DNA from: Spirochaetota bacterium
GTDB lineage: Bacteria > Spirochaetota > UBA4802 > UBA5368
DNA length: 8,610 nt
Assembly (NCBI GenBank): GCA_017998475.1
Contig: JAGODA010000130.1
Span: 1-8,610 of the forward strand
Direction: 5' to 3'
Part shown: positions 1 through 4,988 of the stretch, piece by piece
Position numbering within the stretch: position 1 is the stretch's first letter
How the letters are laid out: every line of letters starts with the position of its first letter
Notes under the pieces: model-generated
What the model saw: only the letters and a program-made list of their open reading frames with translations
What the model was told of the DNA's origin: nothing
Database searches by the model: none
Program-made: the position numbers and the translations under genes

Positions 1-1
1 G

Positions 2-1015
2 AACGGCATAACGCGCGAGCGGCTTATTATCTACAAACCCGACTTCTACGAGAAAAACCGCGTCACAACGCTGCTCGGCACGACCGTCGGAAGGATCGTG
101 CCGGATAAAAAGCTGGTGCTCGATTCGAACGGTCGCGAGTATCCCTATGACAGGCTGCTCCTGGCCACCGGCGCCGACCCGTCCCTGCCTCCGATCGAGG
201 GCGCAAGCCTGAAGGGCGTATTCACGCTGCGAGGAATCGAGGACGCCGATCGGATTCGCGATTGTGCCGGAAACGCGAAACGCGCCGTTGTGGTGGGCGG
301 CGGCCTGCTCGGGCTGGAATCGGCCCACAGCCTGGCGAAACTCGGCCTCGAGGTTTGCGTGGTCGAGGTCTGCGCCAGACTGCTTCCGCGCCAGCTCGAT
401 ACTGACGGTGCTCGCACGCTCCAGCGCCTTCTTGAGGAGAAAGGGCTCTCATTCGCGCTGGAGGACGGGGTCAGAGCAATCGAGGGTGATGGTTCCGTTG
501 AGCGGGTACACCTTAAATCCGGCCGTGCCCTGCCGGCGGACCTGGTCCTGGTTTCGGCCGGTATCCGCGGCCGCTCCTCCCTGGCACGGGATGCCGGCAT
601 CACCGTCAATAACGGCATAGTGGTCGATGACAATTTGAGGACTTCGGAACCGGACATCTTCGCCGCGGGAGATCCGATTGAACACAGGGGCAAGCTCTAC
701 GGCATCTGGCCCGCCGCCAAGGAACAGGGGCGCGTGGTGGGGCTCAACATGGCCGGCGTCACGACCGTATACAATCCCACCCTTATGGCAGCGACGCTCA
801 AGATTACCGGTATAGACCTGTATTCCGCGGGCAGTTTCGACGCTTCCGGGTGCGATGTGCTGGTCTCATCCAACGACACCGGTTACCGGAAGCTGCTGAT
901 AGACTCGGGCCTGGCGGTGGGCGCCATAGCTCTCGGAGACCGCGAGGCCGTAAAGGCGGCCCAGCGCGTGATGGACGGCAAAGGTGAGCTTTCGGAGTTC
1001 AGGAGGTTTTTTTAA
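2..1015 (+). CDS. FAD/NAD(P)-dependent oxidoreductase (pyridine nucleotide-disulphide family), 5' partial
   Basis: The open frame enters from the left edge, so the GTG at 98 is internal; 337 residues are visible. The family passes electrons between NAD(P)H and FAD, then to a partner such as rubredoxin, ferredoxin or a nitrite reductase domain. Visible landmarks, numbered from the first codon in the window, are the LLLATGADP stretch at 52-60, the second Rossmann motif VVGGGLLGLE at about 97-106 for NAD(P)H, and DIFAAGD at 218-224, which closes the FAD site. The first FAD GxGxxG motif lies off the window. The tail after about 260 resembles the C-terminal domain of rubredoxin reductase and NirB-type enzymes. 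No CxxxxC redox disulphide is visible, which argues against glutathione or lipoamide reductase. The exact acceptor cannot be read. Codons 156-159 (Gly-Val-Arg-Ala) are spelled by an exact copy of the local 12-bp repeat. The gene is convergent with the aminotransferase beyond the transposase; I see no terminator after the TAA. Confidence 0.9.
   Translation, partial: NGITRERLIIYKPDFYEKNRVTTLLGTTVGRIVPDKKLVLDSNGREYPYDRLLLATGADPSLPPIEGASLKGVFTLRGIEDADRIRDCAGNAKRAVVVGGGLLGLESAHSLAKLGLEVCVVEVCARLLPRQLDTDGARTLQRLLEEKGLSFALEDGVRAIEGDGSVERVHLKSGRALPADLVLVSAGIRGRSSLARDAGITVNNGIVVDDNLRTSEPDIFAAGDPIEHRGKLYGIWPAAKEQGRVVGLNMAGVTTVYNPTLMAATLKITGIDLYSAGSFDASGCDVLVSSNDTGYRKLLIDSGLAVGAIALGDREAVKAAQRVMDGKGELSEFRRFF
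467..478 (+). repeat. Exact 12-bp motif copy inside the oxidoreductase gene
   Basis: GGGGTCAGAGCA matches the repeat motif at 12 of 12 positions and lies in frame, encoding Gly-Val-Arg-Ala in a region that reads as normal family sequence. It is the leftmost copy in the window, about 580 bp from the cluster beside the transposase. Confidence 0.75.
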
Positions 1016-1038
1016 CACGGTGTGGTTCTTCGCAGGGT

Positions 1039-1163
1039 CTCGTGGGGTCAGCTCGTGGGGTCAGAGCACTTTCCCGGCCGGCTAGCGGTTTTGGCGATGA
1101 CCGGCGATGCCACGGGGTCAGAGCAAATATTATGTAAAACCACTTAAAATTAGGGTCAGAGCA
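1039..1163 (+). repeat. Left cluster of plus-oriented 12-bp motifs
   Basis: This cluster holds GGGGTCAGAGCA at 1057-1068 and 1114-1125 (exact) and 1152-1163 (11/12, first base A). A truncated copy sharing the first eight bases begins at 1044. The first two lie in a perfect 13-bp tandem duplication, CTCGTGGGGTCAG at 1039-1051 and 1052-1064. Spacers between the full copies are 45 and 26 bp and unrelated to each other; the last is AT-rich. All copies point toward the transposase gene downstream. Together with the copies at 2053-2100 in the opposite orientation they bracket that gene. The arrangement resembles REP sequences flanking RAYT genes, although the unit itself is not palindromic. Confidence 0.85.
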
Positions 1164-1172
1164 GAAAATCTT

Positions 1173-1202
1173 TTAACACATCAGCCTCCTTATTCGTATA
1201 TA
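1173..1202 (+). promoter_or_regulatory. Possible sigma-70-type promoter of the transposase gene
   Basis: TTAACA at 1173-1178 (5/6 to the -35 consensus) is followed after 18 bp by TATATA at 1197-1202. TATAAA at 1199-1204 is an alternative with a longer spacer. The site sits in an AT-rich stretch 26 bp before the start codon, immediately downstream of the third motif copy, and would give a very short leader. Both boxes are degenerate, so this is a weak call. Confidence 0.3.
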
Positions 1203-1214
1203 AAGAGAGACACT

Positions 1215-1222
1215 AAGGAGGT
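1215..1222 (+). promoter_or_regulatory. Strong Shine-Dalgarno site fixing the transposase start
   Basis: AAGGAGGT lies 5 nt before the ATG at 1228 and is close to the full anti-Shine-Dalgarno complement, which supports this start over later ATGs. The stretch GGAGGTAGAGCATG also resembles the repeat motif GGGGTCAGAGCA (aligned with small gaps), so the translation signal and a motif-like sequence overlap. Confidence 0.75.
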
Positions 1223-1227
1223 AGAGC

Positions 1228-1818
1228 ATGGCCCGAAATCCACGCATCACCGAGAGAGGCAATACGCATCACGTTTTCTCACGATGCATCGAAAAACGTG
1301 ACTTGCTCATCGACGCATATTTTGCTGATTTATTGATCGATGTCATCGCAATGGCACAGGAGAAATATCAATTCGAGCTTATCGCCTACGAAATCATGGA
1401 CAACCATTTCCATTTTGTAATAAAAACCGTGATCGACGGGCCTTCAATATCGCGCATCATGCAATTCATTAAATCCCGCTTCGCCCAGCGTTATAATATG
1501 CTTACGGGTAGAACAGGCCCTTTCTGGAATGAACGGTTCAAGGACACCGTCGTGGAAAAGACGGAACGCCCGCGGCACTATTTATTGTGGCTTCTGTGGT
1601 ATCTGGCGTTCAATCCGGTGCGTAAAAACCTCATCGGCGACCCGCTTAAGTACCGCTATGGCAGTATCAATTCCTATCTGGATGAAAACTATCGTTGCAG
1701 GCTAAGAATAACACCGCATGAATTTTTCCAGGATCTCGGCCGGTCCTTCGCGGAGCGGGCAAAAGCCTTCCTCTGGTACGAAGAGGCGTATCGGAAACGC
1801 TGGGCGATTTTATTTTAA
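1228..1818 (+). CDS. REP-associated tyrosine transposase (RAYT-like, Y1/HUH, IS200/IS605 superfamily)
   Basis: This is a complete 196-residue single-strand DNA transposase of the Y1_Tnp family. These enzymes cut DNA through a tyrosine nucleophile aided by a metal-binding His-x-His. The signature is MDNHFHFVI at 57-65 with H60 and H62, preceded by the family-like GNTHHVFSR at 11-19. A helix at about 73-91 is followed by GRTGPFWNERFKD (94-106) and YLAFNPVRKNL (125-135), both hallmarks of the RAYT branch. Y89 in FAQRYN is the best nucleophile candidate, since the position where many relatives have tyrosine is F85 here. The start follows a strong Shine-Dalgarno. Codon use is AT-richer than in the neighbouring genes, suggesting transfer. 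No TnpB or IscB partner is present. Motif copies flank the gene in inward orientation. In described RAYT systems the enzyme acts on REP hairpins; that this one acts on the 12-bp motif is inference. Confidence 0.9.
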   Translation: MARNPRITERGNTHHVFSRCIEKRDLLIDAYFADLLIDVIAMAQEKYQFELIAYEIMDNHFHFVIKTVIDGPSISRIMQFIKSRFAQRYNMLTGRTGPFWNERFKDTVVEKTERPRHYLLWLLWYLAFNPVRKNLIGDPLKYRYGSINSYLDENYRCRLRITPHEFFQDLGRSFAERAKAFLWYEEAYRKRWAILF

Positions 1819-2052
1819 ATGTTCTCCGCCCTACAACCCCCCCCCTTCATTTAAATAACCAAAAAATGAGGTGAGGCACCGTGCCCCGCTCTCGAAAACA
1901 TTTCCGAAAACAGCCACAATCAACACCGAAGAACCGAGAAAAATCATCGGATAGAGAAGAGGAATAGCAATTGTTACTCAGCCTTCGATCCCGCGAGGCT
2001 CTAAGGTTGTTCATGTCACGGCTGTATCTTTATCATCGGTGGCACCAGTTCG
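1819..2052. other. Intergenic stretch after the transposase: C9 run and hairpin, no gene
   Basis: No credible gene is seen. The stretch starts with a run of nine C at 1837-1845, followed by the palindrome ATTTAAAT at 1849-1856, an A6 run at 1861-1866 and the hairpin at 1868-1893 (listed separately). The remainder to 2052 is moderately AT-rich and has no repeat I can identify. Confidence 0.6.
1861..1893 (-). terminator. Hairpin with T6 tail read on the minus strand (terminator, or REP-like palindrome)
   Basis: GAGGTG and GGCA pair with TGCC and CGC-CTC around a CCG loop (1868-1893), giving a GC-rich imperfect stem with one A-C mismatch and one bulged T. On the minus strand the stem is followed almost at once by six T (complement of 1861-1866), the classical intrinsic terminator layout. 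It would stop transcripts leaving the minus-strand aminotransferase gene, whose stop lies about 225 bp upstream in that direction, before they ran antisense into the transposase. The same stem, 50 bp after the transposase stop, could instead be a REP-like palindrome recognised by the enzyme. Confidence 0.5.
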
Positions 2053-2100
2053 TGCTCTGACCCCTTTTCCTTGAAGTCTCGAGAAGAGCGCTCTGACCCG
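2053..2100 (-). repeat. Right cluster of minus-oriented motifs with a palindrome
   Basis: TGCTCTGACCCC at 2053-2064 is an exact reverse-complement copy, and 2089-2100 matches at 10/12. Two perfect palindromes sit between and within them: TCTCGAGA at 2077-2084 directly abuts AGAGCGCTCT at 2085-2094, whose second half is part of the second motif copy. The cluster ends 15 bp before the aminotransferase stop codon. It forms the right-hand partner of the plus-oriented cluster on the other side of the transposase. Confidence 0.8.
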
Positions 2101-2115
2101 AAAATTCCCCCTCAA

Positions 2116-3261
2116 TCACCTCAATTCCCTGAAGTACCGCTCAATCCTGTCCAGGCCTTCCTTGATATTCTCCAGCGAGTTGGCATAACTGAACCTCAGG
2201 AAACCCTCACCGCCGCTGCCGAAATCGATGCCCGGGGTTACTCCGACCTTTACCGTGTCGACGATCCGGAACGCCTCCTTGAAGGAGTCGTCGAAGATGT
2301 GCCGACCGTCGGCGAAAACATAGAAAGCGCCAGTCGGCTCTACATGTATCTTCAGTCCGATTCGCGTTAGTCGTTCGATCATGTACACTCTGCGCTCGTC
2401 ATACACCCTGCGCATTCGTTCGATATCGTCCTTGGTGTCCCTGAACGCGGCCACACAGGCCCACTGGACGAAACTGTTCGCCGAAATGGCGAAATTCTGA
2501 TGAATTCGCTGCATGACTGTGGCGAATTCCATCGGGAAAATGATATAGCCCAACCTCCAGCCAGTCATCGCGAAGAGCTTGGAAAATCCGTTTATCACGA
2601 AAGCCCTTTCCGTAAACTCCAGGATGGACCGCGCCCTGCCCCTGTACACAAGTCCGTGATAAATTTCATCGGAGATGATATACTGGTCGCCGAACTGCGC
2701 GATGTCTCGGAGGTTCTGATCGGTCATGACAATACCGGTCGGATTGCACGGGGAGTTGATGACAATGCCCCGGGTCCGGGGGGTCAGAGCGGCCTTGATG
2801 GACTCCGGGCGGTACTGGAAGCCATCCTCGGGGTGCGTGCGCACAAAGACCGGTTCGCCCCCGACGGTACGGATAAAGTTCGGATAGCACGCGTAATGTG
2901 GATTGGAGAGAATGACCTCATCACCCGGCTCGAGGATGGCGAGCATCATAAAGAGGAAGGCCGGCGATGTGCCCGATGTCACCAGAACCTGTTCGGGGCT
3001 TACTCTGACCCCGTATTCCAGCTGATAATGCTCGCAGATCGCCTCGCGAAGCTCCATGAGCCCCATCGCGTGAGTATAATGTGTTTTGCCAGAGCGGATC
3101 GCCTCAATCGCGGCGTTTCGGATGGCCTCCGGCGTCTCGAAATCGGGCTCCCCCACCTCAAGGTGCACCACGTTTTCACCGGACTTTTCGAGTTCCTGCG
3201 CCCTGGCCATCACGTCCATAACGATAAAGGGGGTAACTTCCTGCGCTTTCTTAGAAATCAT
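2116..3261 (-). CDS. Pyridoxal-phosphate aminotransferase, class I/II (aspartate aminotransferase-like)
   Basis: This complete 381-residue fold-type I PLP enzyme transfers an amino group between an amino acid and a 2-oxo acid in the cytoplasm. Visible features are VGEPDFETP at 36-44, the YTHAMGLMELREAI segment at 62-75, SPCNPTG at 170-176 with N173 contacting the cofactor, and SDEIYHGLVY at 197-206 with D198 at the pyridine nitrogen. GFSKLFAMTGWRLGY at 225-239 carries the Schiff-base lysine K228. FLRFSYA at 354-360 holds R356, the substrate carboxylate-binding arginine. All catalytic residues are intact and the length is normal. The start follows GGAG (complement of 3268-3271) with 6-nt spacing. 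The pattern fits the Asp/aromatic/alanine aminotransferase branch, but the substrate cannot be read from motifs. Its neighbours give no pathway clue. Two near-copies of the local repeat lie within the coding sequence without disturbing the frame. Confidence 0.93.
   Translation of the reverse strand: MISKKAQEVTPFIVMDVMARAQELEKSGENVVHLEVGEPDFETPEAIRNAAIEAIRSGKTHYTHAMGLMELREAICEHYQLEYGVRVSPEQVLVTSGTSPAFLFMMLAILEPGDEVILSNPHYACYPNFIRTVGGEPVFVRTHPEDGFQYRPESIKAALTPRTRGIVINSPCNPTGIVMTDQNLRDIAQFGDQYIISDEIYHGLVYRGRARSILEFTERAFVINGFSKLFAMTGWRLGYIIFPMEFATVMQRIHQNFAISANSFVQWACVAAFRDTKDDIERMRRVYDERRVYMIERLTRIGLKIHVEPTGAFYVFADGRHIFDDSFKEAFRIVDTVKVGVTPGIDFGSGGEGFLRFSYANSLENIKEGLDRIERYFRELR
2780..2791 (+). 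repeat. 12-bp motif copy (11/12) inside the aminotransferase gene, plus orientation
   Basis: GGGGTCAGAGCG differs from the motif only in the last base. On the coding (minus) strand it spans codons A158 to P161 (Ala-Leu-Thr-Pro), just before the conserved RGIVINSPCNPTG block. It faces the second coding copy at 3001-3012. Confidence 0.6.
3001..3012 (-). repeat. 12-bp motif copy (11/12) inside the aminotransferase gene, minus orientation
   Basis: TACTCTGACCCC is the reverse complement of the motif with one mismatch. In the coding frame it reads GGG GTC AGA GTA, Gly84-Val-Arg-Val87, the same first three residues as the in-gene copy of the oxidoreductase. Confidence 0.6.
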
Positions 3262-3435
3262 GATTGTCTCCGCCTTATCGATTGACTCATCGTTCCGGAA
3301 ATACCGCTATTAATACTGCATTCTGTTAAAAAGGAGACACTGCACCCCTTTTAAAAACATTTTTCGGTAATCTCGTCTTAAAAATAAATAGAATCAGAGG
3401 TGATGATGACATCTGGCCCACCACGTTGTTACAGT
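3262..3435. other. Leader region upstream of the aminotransferase, no gene
   Basis: This is the 5' side of the minus-strand aminotransferase gene. It is AT-rich from about 3310 to 3400 and probably carries that gene's promoter, but I cannot assign clear -35 and -10 boxes. It contains the imperfect inverted repeat listed at 3326-3354. No coding potential is seen. Confidence 0.5.
3326..3354. repeat. Imperfect inverted repeat with a motif-like 3' arm
   Basis: TTAAAAAGG at 3326-3334 pairs with CCCTTTTAA at 3346-3354 with one mismatch. The right side, CACTGCACCCCTTTT, resembles the flank of several motif copies (CTCTGACCCCTTTT at 2056 and, with one extra C, near 3786). It may be a diverged family member or an unrelated stem upstream of the aminotransferase. 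Confidence 0.4.
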
Positions 3436-3589
3436 GGGGTCAGAGCATTTTGAAAATCATGTGATCTGCCAACGCATTCCACATATCAGGCCGCCGTGAC
3501 AGGCGCCCGGGGCTCATTGTATCAGAGCATGCACTTTAGATTGGGCCTGGTTGCCGCGCCGATAGATCACAATAGCTTTACGATAGTAC

Positions 3590-3635
3590 TCTGACACCAA
3601 ATATGTCAGATCCGAAGGGTTATCGCAGATCTGAC
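3590..3635. repeat. Two overlapping inverted repeats built from motif copies
   Basis: TCTGAC at 3590-3595 pairs with GTCAGA at 3605-3610 over a 9-nt loop. The same central arm, extended to GTCAGATC at 3605-3612, pairs perfectly with GATCTGAC at 3628-3635 over a 15-nt loop. The two stems are mutually exclusive because they share 3605-3610. The arms are the core TCTGAC of the repeated motif, so head-to-head copies here form hairpins. Confidence 0.6.
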
Positions 3636-3649
3636 CCCTTTCTCCAATC

Positions 3650-3778
3650 GGCATTTCATGCCCCTAAAACAAGCGCACAAGTGCAAGGTGCTCTGACACC
3701 ATATACCTGAAACTCGCGGATCCATAGAAGTTGCTCTGACCCCACTCCCGGCAACTTGTTTTGCATATAATCCAAAAC
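3650..3778. repeat. Small stem-loops within the motif spacers
   Basis: Spacers between motif copies carry short perfect stems: GGCAT/ATGCC at 3650-3662, GCAC/GTGC at 3675-3684 and GTTTTG/CAAAAC at 3758-3778 (9-nt loop). Each is short enough to arise by chance; their placement between successive copies is what makes them worth recording. Confidence 0.35.
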
Positions 3779-3861
3779 TGAAGTGCTCTGACCCCCTTTT
3801 TTGCTTTCCTGTTTTCTCCCATCGGATGCTCTGACCCCATATCCCCCACAACTCGCTCTGA

Positions 3862-3879
3862 CCCCACCATCCCCACCAT
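3862..3879. repeat. 9-bp tandem repeat next to the last motif copy
   Basis: CCCCACCAT occurs twice in direct tandem (3862-3870, 3871-3879). The first copy overlaps the CCCC end of the last motif, 29 bp from the flippase stop codon. Confidence 0.6.
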
Positions 3880-3907
3880 CGCGCAGACCAACAAACCGGG
3901 GCTTTAC

Positions 3908-4945
3908 TCAGCCCCTCCGCCGCCGGTAAACCGCGAGCGCCGCCCAGCATGCCGCCGCGATCACGCCGCTCGCCACGAAGTTGATGATATGATACCCGAA
4001 GGCCGTGGTGATGGCGTCCTGCGGGCTCATGCCCACCAGCATGAAGCCGCCGGCCCATCCCGCCTCGAGGGTCCCGAAGCTGCCGAAGCTGTTGACCGGG
4101 AGGACGTTGGCCAGCACCTGGCCGGTGTTTCCCACCACCGCCTGCACGAAGCCCACGTCGACGCGAAAGGCGAGAATGGTGAGATAGGCGAACACGTACA
4201 GAACCACCCACACCGCGACGCTCGTGAGCACAAGCATCGGAAGCTGGCGCGCCGTTCGGTAATCCGAGAACTCGCGTACCACGGGCTCGGCCTTTTCGCG
4301 GATTCGGCCGACAAGTCTGCTGCCGTCGAGGCGGAGCAGGCGCGCGGCGGCGTTAAAGACGCGGTCGGCGAATATAACCAGGTACTTCAGGTAGAAAAGC
4401 GAGACGAGCGAAACGACAAGGCACACGCCGCCGATGACCAGGAGCCCGGGGCGTATCGCGCCGCCGTAAAACACGAGCACCGACGCCAGGAAGAATACGG
4501 CGACGATGATGAGGTCGTAGACGCGCGTGACCACCAGTATGTGAAGGCCGCGCGAGAGCGAGGCGCCGCCGACCTTTTTGAGATAATATATGAGCGTGAG
4601 CTCCCCGGTCCTCGCGGGCAGTATCTGGTTGAAAAAGTTCTGGTAGCTCGTGATGGCGAACATCTGAAACGGCGTGACCTCGATGTCGCGAAGCATGACG
4701 TGATAGCGCAGCGATTTGCACAGGTTCGAAAGGAGGTATGCGCCGCACGAGGCCAACAGCAGCCACGGATCTGCGTTCGCGATCGTGGAGAGCGTCGCGG
4801 CGATATCGACGCTTCGAAGGAGGTATATCAGGATGGCGATGGACAGCGCGAGAAACACGAGCGACTTGAGGCTCAGAATCCGCCGCTTCCGCTCGCGTAT
4901 TGCCTCGTCGGGCGCCAGGGTGCCGCCGGGAGTATCGTTCATCAT
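3908..4945 (-). CDS. Flippase-like membrane protein, LPG_synthase_TM / UPF0104 family
   Basis: This 345-residue polytopic inner-membrane protein belongs to the family that forms the membrane part of MprF and the C-terminal half of archaeal AglD. Its members are linked to moving or handling lipids and lipid-linked sugars. Hydrophobic segments lie at about 26-46, 59-77, 135-160, 165-192, 236-262 and 300-340. Family marks are LPARTGEL at 109-116 and the LPVNSFGSFGTLEAGW block at 282-297. The MprF synthase domain is absent, so no lysine-transfer activity is expected. It is the last gene of the glycan operon, 43 bp after a GT2. Its start (ATG ATG at 4945/4942) has no clear Shine-Dalgarno; the perfect palindrome CCGTCGCGACGG (4953-4964) lies just upstream. 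The protein ends in RRRRG. I infer a role in lipid-linked sugar transfer; the substrate is unknown. Confidence 0.85.
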   Translation of the reverse strand: MMNDTPGGTLAPDEAIRERKRRILSLKSLVFLALSIAILIYLLRSVDIAATLSTIANADPWLLLASCGAYLLSNLCKSLRYHVMLRDIEVTPFQMFAITSYQNFFNQILPARTGELTLIYYLKKVGGASLSRGLHILVVTRVYDLIIVAVFFLASVLVFYGGAIRPGLLVIGGVCLVVSLVSLFYLKYLVIFADRVFNAAARLLRLDGSRLVGRIREKAEPVVREFSDYRTARQLPMLVLTSVAVWVVLYVFAYLTILAFRVDVGFVQAVVGNTGQVLANVLPVNSFGSFGTLEAGWAGGFMLVGMSPQDAITTAFGYHIINFVASGVIAAACWAALAVYRRRRG

Positions 4946-4988
4946 GGCACCGCCGTCGCGACGGAGATCGGCAAACGGTTCATGGGGC

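Larger units (their letters stand above)
1039..2100 (+). mobile_element. Putative RAYT element: transposase gene bracketed by inverted motif clusters
   Basis: The transposase gene and its AT-rich flanks sit between two convergent housekeeping-type genes. GGGGTCAGAGCA copies lie on the left (1057, 1114, 1152) and reverse-complement copies on the right (2053-2064 exact, 2089-2100 at 10/12). This inward-facing symmetry defines a likely mobile or formerly mobile unit of about 1 kb. I see no target-site duplication and no longer terminal inverted repeats, consistent with Y1-type elements, which do not make them. The outer limits are approximate, and the element may be a resident RAYT locus rather than a recent insertion. 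Confidence 0.5.
3436..3865. repeat. Irregular array of the 12-bp motif in the aminotransferase-flippase gap
   Basis: One plus-oriented exact copy lies at 3436-3447. Seven minus-oriented copies follow: 3587-3598 (10/12), 3627-3638 (10/12), 3689-3700 (11/12), 3732-3743, 3784-3795 and 3827-3838 (all exact), and 3854-3865 (11/12). A truncated TCAGAGCA is at 3532-3539. Spacers between the minus copies are 28, 50, 31, 40, 31 and 15 bp and differ from one another. Two copies share the variant CTCTGACACC, and three are followed by an ATAT-containing flank. Variable spacing and a 12-bp unit rule out a CRISPR. No gene is credible in this stretch. Confidence 0.85.

Noticed and set aside
1107..1301. Short plus-strand open frame of 64 codons overlapping the transposase start
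   Set aside because: It overlaps the transposase in another frame, lacks a Shine-Dalgarno site and reads through motif repeats.
2071..3285. Plus-strand open frames across the aminotransferase gene
   Set aside because: The minus strand encodes a complete aminotransferase with all catalytic motifs; the plus-strand frames are its shadows.
3308..3316. Possible -10 box of the aminotransferase promoter (TATTAAT on the minus strand)
   Set aside because: No acceptable -35 element lies 16-18 bp upstream, so I could not support a promoter call.
3436..3865. CRISPR array
   Set aside because: The repeat is only 12 bp, occurs in both orientations, is degenerate, and spacers vary from 15 to 50 bp. No cas gene is present.
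3606..4211. Minus-strand open frame of 201 codons spanning the motif array and the flippase end
   Set aside because: Its right part is an out-of-frame shadow of the flippase gene, and its left part is a translation of the motif array, giving recurring GSEH/GQS-like peptides. It has no recognisable domain.
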